This document shows positions 49,755-58,646 of a DNA stretch of 64,000 nt, piece after piece. The stretch lies in contig NZ_KN882176.1 in NCBI RefSeq assembly GCF_000934755.1, positions 1 through 64,000 on the forward strand, in the 5' to 3' direction. Positions within the stretch are counted from its first letter, which is position 1. Each line of letters starts with the position of its first letter. This DNA comes from Desulfonatronovibrio magnus (GTDB lineage: Bacteria; Desulfobacterota; Desulfovibrionia; Desulfovibrionales; Desulfonatronovibrionaceae). The notes below the pieces were generated by a model. It saw nothing but the letters and a program-made list of their open reading frames with translations, searched no databases and was not told the origin of the DNA. Position numbers and translations under genes: made by a program.

Positions 49755-49829
49755 TGTCTTTTATACATGCGTTTAGTGTAACTAAAAAAGCCGCGTTCAG
49801 CCCCCCCAGGGCAGGACGCGGCTTTTTTT
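49743..49829 (+). terminator. Internal attenuator between tyrA and trpE
   Basis: The terminator stem pairs 49790-49803 with 49809-49822, fourteen positions with one A-A mismatch and one G-U, loop CCCCA, then seven T (49823-49829). An alternative pairing GGGGGGC (49743-49749, last codons of tyrA) with GCCCCCC (49800-49806) overlaps the inner stem and loop and would block it. A ribosome held on the Trp codons 49716-49724 leaves the G-run free; one that reaches the TAA at 49752 covers it. This is the logic of a trp attenuator. Confidence 0.75.
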
Positions 49830-49872
49830 GTTTTTACCGATTCAGGTTGAATGATAAATAAAGGAGTGAAAC

Positions 49873-51282
49873 ATGATCAAACTTAAGCAAAAGGCAACCT
49901 GCCTGCCGGCAGATACCCAGACTCCGGTATCTTTGTATCTTGGCTTTGTGGGCAGGGAAAAGGGAATTCTACTGGAAAGCTCGGAAGTAGACGGCAGGCT
50001 GGGACGATACAGCCTGCTTGCCTGGGATTTCAGGCTGCAGCTTGGGAGCAGGGAAGGCAAGCTCACTGTAAAGTGTCTCGATAATCGCTTGGATTCCATC
50101 AAAGATTTTGAAGGGCTGGATTTTACCGAGGGTGTGCGCAAAGTGCTGGAAGAAATTGAAATCGAGGCTGACAGTGAGTTTGACCTGCCGCCCATGACCA
50201 GGGCTGTTTATGGTTATTTTGGATATGGAATGAGCGGACTTTTGGAACCAAAGCTGGCTCAGGCCCTGCCTGCCGAGCAGACTGAAGCCCAGCTTGTACT
50301 TCCCGGAAGGATGCTTCTTTTCGACCATCTGCACTATCATTGTTATTACTTATGTCTTGATAATGATCTATCCCTGCCCAAACCCAAGCCATCAAGAGCC
50401 AAGTCCCAATTTAAAGTGGGCAAAATCACCACTTATCCTGACCAGGAAAAATATCACGACTGGGTAATCAAAACCAAAGAGCTTATCAGGCAGGGAGAAG
50501 CCATTCAGGTGGTGTTGTCCACCAGGTTTGAAGCACCGTTTAAAGGAGATCCGTTTCTTGTATACCGTCATTTGCGCAGAATAAATCCCTCCCCATATAC
50601 CTTTTTTCTCAATTTGGACGGGGTTTCTTTGATGGGGTCTTCTCCTGAGCTTATGGTTAAATGCGGGAAAAATGTTCTGCAGTTGAGACCCATTGCAGGC
50701 ACCAGGCCCAGGGGTGAGACAGAGAAAGAGGACCAGGCCCTGGCTGATGAACTATTGCAGGATGAAAAGGAACGGGCCGAGCATGTCATGCTTGTGGATC
50801 TGGGGCGTAACGACCTGGGCCGTATTGCTCAAGCCGGCAGTGTTGAAGTAGATAAGTTCATGCAGGTGGAGCGCTTTTCCCATGTCATGCACCTGACCTC
50901 GTATCTTTCTGCTCTTTTGAAAAAAGATATGGATGTGGTGGACATATTAAAGGCATCCTTTCCAGCTGGTACAGTTTCAGGCGCGCCCAAAATAAGGGCT
51001 ATGGAGATCATTTCTGAAATGGAGGAGCTGCCTCGCGGCCCTTACGCCGGAGCCATTGGCTGGATTGGACTGGATCAGGGCAAGGTGAATATGGATACAG
51101 GTATAACTATCAGAAGTCTTTGGATCAGGGACGGCAAGATTCACTGGCAGGCCGGAGCTGGTGTTGTTTACGATTCAGTCCCTGAAAAAGAATGGCAGGA
51201 ATGCGCCAACAAGGCCAAAGCCATTCTCAAAGCCCTAAGCTACACAGGAGGAACAGATGATTTTGCTCATAGACAACTTTGA
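49873..51282 (+). CDS. trpE: Anthranilate synthase component I
   Basis: 469 residues. LLESSEVDGRLGRYSLL near residue 35 has the Trp-binding LLESS feedback motif. The catalytic half shows RQGEAIQVVLSTRF, NLDGVSLMGSSPELMV, PIAGTRPRGETEKED and LVDLGRNDLGR, FPAGTVSGAPKIRAMEII. It converts chorismate and ammonia or glutamine to anthranilate with TrpG, whose gene overlaps its end by 26 bases. GGAG lies upstream of the ATG, after the internal attenuator. Confidence 0.96.
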   Translation: MIKLKQKATCLPADTQTPVSLYLGFVGREKGILLESSEVDGRLGRYSLLAWDFRLQLGSREGKLTVKCLDNRLDSIKDFEGLDFTEGVRKVLEEIEIEADSEFDLPPMTRAVYGYFGYGMSGLLEPKLAQALPAEQTEAQLVLPGRMLLFDHLHYHCYYLCLDNDLSLPKPKPSRAKSQFKVGKITTYPDQEKYHDWVIKTKELIRQGEAIQVVLSTRFEAPFKGDPFLVYRHLRRINPSPYTFFLNLDGVSLMGSSPELMVKCGKNVLQLRPIAGTRPRGETEKEDQALADELLQDEKERAEHVMLVDLGRNDLGRIAQAGSVEVDKFMQVERFSHVMHLTSYLSALLKKDMDVVDILKASFPAGTVSGAPKIRAMEIISEMEELPRGPYAGAIGWIGLDQGKVNMDTGITIRSLWIRDGKIHWQAGAGVVYDSVPEKEWQECANKAKAILKALSYTGGTDDFAHRQL

Positions 51283-51835
51283 TTCCTTTACTTTCAACCT
51301 GGTTCAGGTGCTTCAAAAAATCGGGGTGGACCCTGTTGTTGTTAGAAACAATGACGATTTTGTGTTTGAAGCTCTTGAGGGTAAACTTGAAGGAGTGATT
51401 ATTTCGCCTGGCCCCAGCAGACCTGAGAATGCAGGACTTTGCTTAGATTTTTTAGAAAAGCTGGACCAGAGTATACCCGTTCTCGGTGTATGCCTTGGCC
51501 ACCAGATACTGGGCCATTTTTCAGGGGCTGAAGTAAAGGTGGCTGACAGGATCATGCACGGCAAGACAAGCAGGGTCTACCATGAACAAAAAGGAATTTT
51601 TCAGGGCATTCCCAGTCCTTTTGAAGTGTGTCGTTACCATTCCCTGCTGGTTATTCCGGGTTCTGAGCCAAAGTTTGAGGTTACAGCGAGAACCAGAAGC
51701 GGTGAAGTGATGGGACTGCAATATTTAGATCGACCATGGATGGGAGTCCAGTTTCACCCGGAATCTATACTTACGCCTATGGGACCTCAGATTGTGGAGA
51801 ATTTTGTCAGGGTTGTAGGGAGTTTTAGGTTTTAA
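51257..51835 (+). CDS. trpG: Anthranilate synthase component II (glutamine amidotransferase)
   Basis: 192 residues. The class I amidotransferase triad is visible: Cys in LGVCLGHQILG, His and Glu in GVQFHPESIL. IDNFDSFTFNLVQ and SPGPSRPENAG are further family motifs. It supplies ammonia to TrpE. Start AGGAGGAACAGATG lies within the trpE 3' end, giving tight coupling of the two subunits. Confidence 0.96.
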   Translation: MILLIDNFDSFTFNLVQVLQKIGVDPVVVRNNDDFVFEALEGKLEGVIISPGPSRPENAGLCLDFLEKLDQSIPVLGVCLGHQILGHFSGAEVKVADRIMHGKTSRVYHEQKGIFQGIPSPFEVCRYHSLLVIPGSEPKFEVTARTRSGEVMGLQYLDRPWMGVQFHPESILTPMGPQIVENFVRVVGSFRF

Positions 51836-51907
51836 GTTTTAGGTGTTTTGATTGCCTGCAAGAATCATTTTTTGCAGGGAAATTTGAATAGTAAATGGAG
51901 AAACACA

Positions 51908-52900
51908 ATGAACATTCAAAAATCTTTGAATAAAATATGTGAAAGGCAGAATCTTGATTACGAAGAAAGTCTTGATATATTCAGGGCTCTTTTTCAGGGT
52001 GACATCACCCCTGCCCAGAGCGGAGCCTTGCTTCTCGGGCTCAGACTCAAAGGCGAAACCGGCGATGAACTGGCTGCTGCAGTAAAAGTGGCTTTAGAAA
52101 AGGCCCGACTGGTCAATAATATGCAAGGCGTGCGTATAGATACCTGCGGTACAGGCGGAGACGGACGCAACAGCTTTAACTGCTCTACTGCGGTTGCTTT
52201 TTTTCTGGCAGATATGGGGGTAAGCGTAGTCAAACATGGCAACAGGGCTGTATCAAGCTCCTGTGGAAGTGCTGATGTGGTTGAAGCACTGGGACTGCCT
52301 CTATTAGATGATCCGGCAAAGGTCGGCCCTGAGCTTGATAAAATAAATTTTGCCTTCTTATTTGCCCCGCACTTTCATCCCGGTTTTGCCGGCATTGCCC
52401 CCTTACGCCAGGAACTGGGCATAAGAAGTATATTCAACCTGATGGGCCCATTGCTAAATCCTGCCCGGCCCACGCATCAGATTCTTGGTGTACCATCAGA
52501 AATATTTATGCCTCTAATGGCTGCGGTGCTGCAAAAGAATGAGGTGAAGTCAGCAGCAGTGGTGCATGGAGCCCAGGGTTTTGATGAACTCACGCCATGC
52601 GGAGTTAATAAAGTAATCTTTGTCAGTGAACAGGGGCTCAAAGGCCAACCCATTGATCCGACTGAATTTGGTTTTAATCTATGCTCTCCTGAAGATCTGG
52701 CCTGCCAGGATAAGGATGAGGCATTGAAACGTCAAAGAGAAATACTTAGTGGCTGCGGTCCTCAGGCCATGCAGGACATGGTGGCCCTTAATCTTGGGCT
52801 TGGCATTGCACTTCTTAACCCAGAATTAGATATAAAAGAGTGTATGGTTCAGGCCAGAAAAAAAGTTGGTTCCGGACTTAAAAACCTGCAGGTATTTTGA
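51908..52900 (+). CDS. trpD: Anthranilate phosphoribosyltransferase
   Basis: 330 residues from the ATG at 51908 (the in-frame ATG at 51848 lacks a ribosome site and adds an atypical extension). PRPP-binding DTCGTGGDGRNSFNCST, the KHGNRAVSSSCGSADVVEALG loop and FAPHFHPGFAGIAPLRQELGIRSIFNLMGPLLNPA are all present. It joins anthranilate and PRPP. The 72-base gap before it holds a small stem (CTGCAA...TTGCAG near 51858-51879). Confidence 0.95.
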   Translation: MNIQKSLNKICERQNLDYEESLDIFRALFQGDITPAQSGALLLGLRLKGETGDELAAAVKVALEKARLVNNMQGVRIDTCGTGGDGRNSFNCSTAVAFFLADMGVSVVKHGNRAVSSSCGSADVVEALGLPLLDDPAKVGPELDKINFAFLFAPHFHPGFAGIAPLRQELGIRSIFNLMGPLLNPARPTHQILGVPSEIFMPLMAAVLQKNEVKSAAVVHGAQGFDELTPCGVNKVIFVSEQGLKGQPIDPTEFGFNLCSPEDLACQDKDEALKRQREILSGCGPQAMQDMVALNLGLGIALLNPELDIKECMVQARKKVGSGLKNLQVF

Positions 52901-52901
52901 A

Positions 52902-53675
52902 ATGAAAAATCAGATGCTCAAAAAATTCATGGATGCCAAGCAGGAAGAGATTAAGGCATTGCAAATGCTGGCTGCTTCTGGAAAGTCAGCGTCTGTTTAT
53001 GATGGTCCAAGGCCTGGGTTTCTCGATGCCCTGAAAAGATCTGGCCCGTCCATAATTGCTGAATACAAAAGGTCCTCCCCGTCCAAAGGGGAAATTAACA
53101 AAGATCTTTCACCTGAACAGGCTGCCCAAATGTTTGTCAACGGAGGGGCAAGCTGTTGTTCTGTACTGACTGAAAAAATGTATTTTCAGGGTGATTTAGA
53201 TTATCTGCAAATATTTGCGGATCAGAACCTGCCTGTATTGCGCAAGGATTTTCTGTTTCATCCCTTGCAAATCATAGAAACAGCCGCCACCAAGTCATCA
53301 GCCTTACTGCTCATTGTCAGAGTGATTGAGGATCAAATGCTTTTAACTGAACTGGTGCGAAGCAGCCTTGACTATAGTATTGAGCCAGTGGTGGAAATAT
53401 TCAGTGAAAAGGAGCTTGATCTTGCAACCGCTGCCGGGGCAAGACTGATACTGGTAAACAATAGAGACCTGGATCTGCTTAAAGTGGACCTGAAAGTTTC
53501 AAGAAAGCTCATAAAAAACAAGCCCGCACACCAGACCTGGATTTGTGCCAGCGGTATTGAAGAAAAAGATCAGATTGATGAGTTTCACGCTCTGGGATTT
53601 GAGGCCTTTTTGATCGGAACCAGCATTATGTCTGCACCCAATCCGCAACAAAAACTCAAGGAGCTTGGAGCATGA
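52902..53675 (+). CDS. trpC: Indole-3-glycerol-phosphate synthase
   Basis: 257 residues from the ATG at 52902, one base after the trpD stop. A longer frame from 52866 lies inside trpD. IIAEYKRSSPSKGEI (catalytic Lys and Glu region), VLTEKMYFQGDLDYL, LRKDFLFHPLQI, LVNNRDL and CASGIEEKDQ are in TIM-barrel order. It makes indole-3-glycerol phosphate. Its end overlaps trpF by four bases (ATGA). Confidence 0.95.
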   Translation: MKNQMLKKFMDAKQEEIKALQMLAASGKSASVYDGPRPGFLDALKRSGPSIIAEYKRSSPSKGEINKDLSPEQAAQMFVNGGASCCSVLTEKMYFQGDLDYLQIFADQNLPVLRKDFLFHPLQIIETAATKSSALLLIVRVIEDQMLLTELVRSSLDYSIEPVVEIFSEKELDLATAAGARLILVNNRDLDLLKVDLKVSRKLIKNKPAHQTWICASGIEEKDQIDEFHALGFEAFLIGTSIMSAPNPQQKLKELGA

Positions 53676-54292
53676 AAAAAAGGCTTGTCAAAGTATGTGG
53701 TCTCACCAGCTGCCAAGACCTTGCGTTTTGCCAGGATATTGGTGTTGACCTGACCGGCTTTATTTTTCATCCGCCCAGCCCGCGATATATTGATCCTGTT
53801 GTTGTTGGTCGATGGGAGAAAAAAACAGAGCTTCGGGTGGGAGTGTTTGTCCACTCGGATATTGAAAAGATTATTGATACCATTGAAACAGCAAGGCTTG
53901 ATCTTGTTCAGTTGCATGGGGGACAGGATGAAAAGGTGTGTCTGAGCATTGGTCCGGAGCGGGTAATGCGCGTCTTCTGGCCTGAAAGGCATGTCATGAA
54001 GGATGATTTTGAGCAGGAACTGGATTCTTTTAAAGAAGTCTGCAGTTTTTACCTGTTAGACGCTGGTACAAGTTCGGGTGGTCATGGCAGGAGTATTGCC
54101 AGCCCCTGGCTTTGGGATTTGATTACCGCAAAGCCCTGGTTTCTCGCTGGAGGTCTTAGCCCGGATAATATTAAGGGTGTTTTGGATCTTGGCATGACAG
54201 GGCTGGATTTAAATTCCGGTGTTGAGCTGAGTCCGGGAATCAAAGATCATGATAAGATTAGAAGAATAATGAAAATAATTTTTGATATGTGA
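53672..54292 (+). CDS. trpF: Phosphoribosylanthranilate isomerase
   Basis: 206 residues, TIM barrel. [14 protein letters not shown] holds the catalytic Cys; [24 protein letters not shown] (catalytic Asp) and [14 protein letters not shown] follow. It rearranges phosphoribosylanthranilate to CdRP. The order D-C-F with separate C and F proteins contrasts with the E. coli trpCF fusion. Confidence 0.95.
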   Translation: MKKRLVKVCGLTSCQDLAFCQDIGVDLTGFIFHPPSPRYIDPVVVGRWEKKTELRVGVFVHSDIEKIIDTIETARLDLVQLHGGQDEKVCLSIGPERVMRVFWPERHVMKDDFEQELDSFKEVCSFYLLDAGTSSGGHGRSIASPWLWDLITAKPWFLAGGLSPDNIKGVLDLGMTGLDLNSGVELSPGIKDHDKIRRIMKIIFDM

Positions 54293-54315
54293 ATTTCAAT
54301 CTACAGGAGATAGTC

Positions 54316-55485
54316 ATGAAAAAAGGATATTTTGGGGATTTTGGAGGGCAGTTTGTGCCGGAACTGCTGGTGCCGCCCCTGACTGAACTGGAAAAGGCCA
54401 TGCAGGAGATCATGGATGGACCGGAATTCAATACAGAGTTGGAGCAGGTGTTTTCCGATTTTGTGGGCAGACCCACCCCCATTTGCAAATGTTTTAATCT
54501 GTCAAAGGAGCTGGGTTTTGAGCTCTGGCTCAAGCGTGAAGATCTGGCTCATACAGGAGCCCATAAAATTAACAATACCATTGGCCAGGCCCTGTTGACC
54601 AAACATATGGGTAAAAAATGTCTTCTTGCTGAAACTGGAGCTGGACAGCACGGAGTAGCCACGGCAACGGCAGCAGCAGTGCTTGGGCTTGAGTGTATTG
54701 TATTTATGGGTGCCTTGGATGTAGAGAGGCAAAGCCATAACGTACGCAGGATGGAGCTGCTCGGTGCAAAGGTGGAACCGGTGCAAAGCGGAACCAAAAC
54801 CCTCAAGGATGCCATTAATGCTGCGCTGCGTCACTGGATAGCTCATCAGCAGGATACTCATTATTGTCTGGGATCAGTGGTGGGGCCTCATCCCTTTCCT
54901 TTACTGGTCAGGAAACTGCAGTCAGTTATTGGACAGGAGGCCAGGAAACAGTTCATGGATCGTCTGAGCAGGTTGCCGGATATTGTTGTGGCCTGTGTGG
55001 GTGGCGGGTCCAATGCCATGGGCATATTTCATCCTTTTGCAGAAGATAAAGATGTAGATCTGGTGGGCGTTGAAGCTGGAGGCGAGGGATCACCTGACTG
55101 TTTTCATTCTGCCACATTGTCCAAAGGAACTTCAGGGGTGCTGCATGGAACTCGCACCTATCTTTTACAGACAGAGGACGGACAGATTATGCCCTCCCAT
55201 TCAGTGGCACCCGGGCTTGACTATCCAGGAGTCGGGCCGGAGCATTCTTTTTTAAAAGACAGTGGTCGGGCCAGATATGATGTAATATATGATCACCAGG
55301 CATTGCAGGGTTTTTACACTCTGTGTCGCAAGGAAGGAATTATCCCGGCCTTGGAAAGTTCTCATGCCCTGGCCTGGGTTCTGGAAAACAGGGAAAGCAT
55401 TGCCAAAGGCTCTGTGGTATTGGTCAATCTGTCCGGACGTGGTGACAAGGATCTTGATATTGTCCGGGAGATTGAAGCTGGTTAG
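54316..55485 (+). CDS. trpB: Tryptophan synthase beta chain
   Basis: 389 residues from the ATG at 54316 (AGGAGATAGTC upstream); the frame also opens at 54289 inside trp[16 protein letters not shown] at the start, [15 protein letters not shown] with the PLP-binding Lys, [24 protein letters not shown] phosphate loop and SGRGDKD at the end identify it as the ordinary TrpB1 type. It condenses indole and serine. Confidence 0.96.
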   Translation: MKKGYFGDFGGQFVPELLVPPLTELEKAMQEIMDGPEFNTELEQVFSDFVGRPTPICKCFNLSKELGFELWLKREDLAHTGAHKINNTIGQALLTKHMGKKCLLAETGAGQHGVATATAAAVLGLECIVFMGALDVERQSHNVRRMELLGAKVEPVQSGTKTLKDAINAALRHWIAHQQDTHYCLGSVVGPHPFPLLVRKLQSVIGQEARKQFMDRLSRLPDIVVACVGGGSNAMGIFHPFAEDKDVDLVGVEAGGEGSPDCFHSATLSKGTSGVLHGTRTYLLQTEDGQIMPSHSVAPGLDYPGVGPEHSFLKDSGRARYDVIYDHQALQGFYTLCRKEGIIPALESSHALAWVLENRESIAKGSVVLVNLSGRGDKDLDIVREIEAG

Positions 55486-55500
55486 TAAGGTTTCAACTGT

Positions 55501-55753
55501 AAAAAAATGTAACTGTTCACCATCCAGCTGCCATTTTCAAAAGCGAAATGCAAAATACTGGACCCCGGATCATTTTCGGGGTGTCGGTTAAAGCAGATTC
55601 TTACTCTTTACCGTCATTCCGGCCAAAGCCGGAATCCAGAAAACAACAGGTTAGCACAGAAGTCAGCCTGTAGAACTGCATAAAAGCATGCTGAACAGAA
55701 ATAAATAAACACAACAACCGTTAACAATTAACTGATAACATTTAACTCTCAAG
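55501..55753. repeat. Repeats separating trpB from trpA
   Basis: In the 306-base gap between trpB and trpA: a 23-bp motif identical to 19048-19070 (55501-55523), a REP-like double palindrome (55557-55640) matching 9133-9214, and a heptad array (AACCGTT, AACAATT, AACTGAT, AACATTT, AACTCTC, then AAG; 55716-55753). Elsewhere from trpE to trpB the spacing is small or overlapping, so these appear inserted. Confidence 0.75.
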
Positions 55754-55791
55754 CTGCAGAACTTTTTTAGTTCAATGATAAGGAATAAAAT

Positions 55792-56556
55792 ATGAGTAAT
55801 ATCCTGACAGACAGAATAAAGACTGCCCTTTCAGACGGGCGAAAGGCTTTGATCCCTTTTGTGCCTGCAGGTTTTCCAGATAAGGCTCAGTTCTGGGACA
55901 TCATTATGGAACTTGATGACTCAGGCGCGGATATTATTGAAATTGGTGTCCCTTTTTCCGATCCAGTGGCTGATGGCCCTGTGGTGGAAAAGGCATCCAT
56001 CAGATGCCTCGATCAGGGGGTCAATCTGCATTGGATTATGCAGGGGCTTGCAAAGTACAGAAAAAACATAAGTGCTGGAATTGTACTCATGGGCTACTTT
56101 AATCCGTTTTTACAGTATGGGCTTGACAGCCTGGCCAGCAAGGCAGCAGAGGTGGGAGTTAATGGAATTATTATTCCTGATCTCATCTTAGAGGAAGCAT
56201 TGCCTCACTTGGATCAGCTTCAACCCTCAGGATTGTCCTTTATACCTCTCGTGGGACTCAACACTCCACAAGAGCGAATGAATAAGTATTCACAAACAAA
56301 ACCGGCTTTTGTGTATCTGGTTTCTGTTCTGGGTATAACCGGAACAAAAGCAAGCGCAACTCAGTTGCTGCGCGATAAACTAAAACAGGTAAAAGAAAGC
56401 TTTGCATGTCCTGCTGCGCTGGGATTTGGCCTAAGCTCCAAAGAACAGTTAGAACCCATTGCGGATCTGGTGGAAGCGGTAGTGTTTGGCAGCGCTCTGA
56501 TCAAGCATCTTGACCAGGGCAAAACAGCGAGAGATTTTATGCGGGCCTGGGCTTAA
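55792..56556 (+). CDS. trpA: Tryptophan synthase alpha chain
   Basis: 254 residues. IEIGVPFSDPVADGPVVEKAS contains the catalytic Glu and Asp; GIVLMGYFNPFLQYG, GVNGIIIPDLILEEA and GFGLSSKEQL with VFGSALI follow. It splits indole-3-glycerol phosphate and passes indole to TrpB. AAGGAAT lies just upstream. Last gene of the operon. Confidence 0.96.
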   Translation: MSNILTDRIKTALSDGRKALIPFVPAGFPDKAQFWDIIMELDDSGADIIEIGVPFSDPVADGPVVEKASIRCLDQGVNLHWIMQGLAKYRKNISAGIVLMGYFNPFLQYGLDSLASKAAEVGVNGIIIPDLILEEALPHLDQLQPSGLSFIPLVGLNTPQERMNKYSQTKPAFVYLVSVLGITGTKASATQLLRDKLKQVKESFACPAALGFGLSSKEQLEPIADLVEAVVFGSALIKHLDQGKTARDFMRAWA

Positions 56557-56562
56557 GCTCAT

Positions 56563-56605
56563 AACATCTTTACACTTCGCGTCAAACGCGAAGTGTAAAG
56601 ATGTT
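56563..56605. terminator. 20-bp perfect palindrome between convergent trpA and kamA
   Basis: 56563-56582 and 56586-56605 are exact inverted copies with a three-base CAA loop. The spacing to both convergent stop codons (7 and 16 bases) suggests a bidirectional terminator, although neither side has a clear T-tract. Confidence 0.55.
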
Positions 56606-56620
56606 CAGATCGTTTTAAAA

Positions 56621-58030
56621 TTAGGCTGCGGTTGATCTTCTTTGCATGCGCTGATTATCGCTTGGGGTCAGGCTGCAGGTTTCATCGCTGTCGGACAGCA
56701 GTTTTTCAATGCCCACGCACTGTTCCACCCCGTCATCCTCCTTAAGCTGGAGATTGCATGCCTTGCAGTCACGGTCGCAGAATTTTGCTTCATAGCTTTC
56801 AGGTTCGGAGTAGGTGGTGATCACTCCTTCAAAGTTGCGCAGAATTACCTTGTTGGCCCCCCAGGAAACAATATAGTTGGGCATGATGGGTATTTTTCCT
56901 CCTCCGCCGGGAGAGTCAATGACATAAGTTGGCACTGAAAAGCCGCTGGTGTGTCCCCTGAGACTTTCTATGATTTCAATGCCTTTGCCCACTGGCGTGC
57001 GAAAGTGAGTCAGGCCTTCGGACAGATCGCACTGATAAATATAATATGGGCGAACCCGGTTTTTAATGAGTTTCTGATTAAGGGTTTTGATCAGGCGCTG
57101 GCAATCATTGATGCCTGCCAGAAGTACTGTCTGGTTACCGAGAGGAATGCCTGCATCCGCAAGCATGGTCAAGGCGGCCTTGGATGTGCTGGTTACTTCT
57201 CTTGGATGATTGAAGTGCGTGTTGAGCCAGAGAGGGTGATGTTTTTTCAGGATTTGCACCAGATCGCTGGTAATCCGGTAAGGAAGGACTACCGGCATTC
57301 TGGATCCGATTCTTACAACATCCACATGATCAATCATGTTGATTTCTCCAAGAATCCAGTCCAGACGTTCATCGGAAAGCATTAAGGGATCACCCCCGGA
57401 TAAGAGCACGTCTTTTATCTGAGGTGTATTTTTAATGTATTCAATGCCTTTTAAAAGGTCTTTTTTTCCAGGCATGGTTTCCGCGTCGCCCACCTTTCGT
57501 TTTCTTGTACAGTGGCGGCAGTACATGGAGCATATATTGCTGATATGAAAGAGCACCCGGTCAGGATAGCGGTGAGTTATGCCTGGAGTGGGGCTGTCCT
57601 CTTCCTCATGCAATGGATCGCTCATATCGGATCTTTCTATGATCAATTCCTTAGACGAAGGAAAGGACTGACGGAATATGGGATCATTGGCATAATCATC
57701 TGTTTCAATAAGAGATAGATAATAAGGAGTTACAGACATTGGGAATTTTTCCGCAGTCTGCCTGAATGCTTTTCTTTCCCGTTGTGGAAATTTAATATTA
57801 AGAAGGTTCTCAAACTGATCAATATTGCGTACTGAATTCTGGATATGCCATTTCCAGTCGGTCCACCTTGATTGCCAGTCCTTTGCGGCAGGCAGATTAT
57901 TCTGACTGACCGTATTTACAGCACATTGAACAGATTGTGCAGAGTGTAGCACCTGGCTATTTTTCGGCGCATCAATGTTGCTGGTCATTCTTCTGGCAAT
58001 TTTACTGTCCTTTTCGTTCAACTGATACAT
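56621..58030 (-). CDS. kamA: Lysine 2,3-aminomutase
   Basis: 469 residues. Radical-SAM cluster motif [86 protein letters not shown] with the PLP-binding Lys. The two Asp that bind the lysine side amine in the clostridial enzyme are kept (YQCDLS, VIDSPG), so lysine rather than glutamate is the probable substrate. It makes beta-lysine, which in many anaerobes is acetylated by AblB to an osmolyte. No ablB lies beside it. An N-terminal ~60-residue extension is present. Confidence 0.9.
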   Translation of the reverse strand: MYQLNEKDSKIARRMTSNIDAPKNSQVLHSAQSVQCAVNTVSQNNLPAAKDWQSRWTDWKWHIQNSVRNIDQFENLLNIKFPQRERKAFRQTAEKFPMSVTPYYLSLIETDDYANDPIFRQSFPSSKELIIERSDMSDPLHEEEDSPTPGITHRYPDRVLFHISNICSMYCRHCTRKRKVGDAETMPGKKDLLKGIEYIKNTPQIKDVLLSGGDPLMLSDERLDWILGEINMIDHVDVVRIGSRMPVVLPYRITSDLVQILKKHHPLWLNTHFNHPREVTSTSKAALTMLADAGIPLGNQTVLLAGINDCQRLIKTLNQKLIKNRVRPYYIYQCDLSEGLTHFRTPVGKGIEIIESLRGHTSGFSVPTYVIDSPGGGGKIPIMPNYIVSWGANKVILRNFEGVITTYSEPESYEAKFCDRDCKACNLQLKEDDGVEQCVGIEKLLSDSDETCSLTPSDNQRMQRRSTAA

Positions 58031-58646
58031 AATTAATCCTTTAGTCAGCCAATCTCAGATTCGGAGAACACTTTTCAGGCTTATATTAAGCAACTACCTC
58101 ATGTTCATGCAAAAGGATAAACTGTTGCCCGAAATCTGCACCAGCATTTCCAAAGCTCCAATGATCCGCATAATTGGGTCATTGAGCAAAGTAATCAACT
58201 TATTATTTAGATCGGTCAGCGATCTGAGCGGTGATCTTCAAGAAGCACCAATGGATTCACATCAGCACAAGCCTGAGATATAACCGGATTGCCTTAACAA
58301 AGTCATCTATACCGGGTGCGAAAATCATATGCCAAACAGTTCTGAAGGCAGATGAGCCAAACCCGGCAGGTAACTCTCAAGTCTTGCTGCAGTGATAATA
58401 AAGCTGGAAAATGGTGAGCGGCTGCCTGTTTGAGTTTAGAAAAGAAGCTTGAGTGCTCTTCTCTGTTTTCTGATTCGATTGTCTTATCTATAACAAAATA
58501 ATGCAGAAATCAAGTTTAATTAAGCAACGAATAAAATAGGTAAAAAAAGCAGGGAGATAATATTGACTTATGGGTACAGTTTTGTACTTATTAAGTATGC
58601 TTGTTTCCAAAATATTTTCCGTATTTTGCTACTTCTTTTTTGACCA
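58031..58646. other. Gap between kamA and the methyltransferase gene
   Basis: AT-rich upstream region of kamA. I looked for a lysine riboswitch and for frames with ribosome sites and found none I would support. A 60-codon frame at 58101-58283 (+) has no ribosome site or recognisable pattern. Confidence 0.5.

Noticed and set aside
49754-49861. Small frame starting at the TAATG after tyrA (MSFIHAFSVTKK...) as the Trp leader
   Set aside because: It has no Trp codon and reads straight through the terminator stem. The tyrA tail with three Trp codons in the right place is the better candidate.
58101-58283. 60-residue plus-strand frame upstream of kamA
   Set aside because: No ribosome site, no recognisable motif; it lies in the probable kamA promoter region.
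58031-58300. Lysine riboswitch before kamA
   Set aside because: The conserved AGAGGNGC and AGUA-type core elements were not found on the minus strand.
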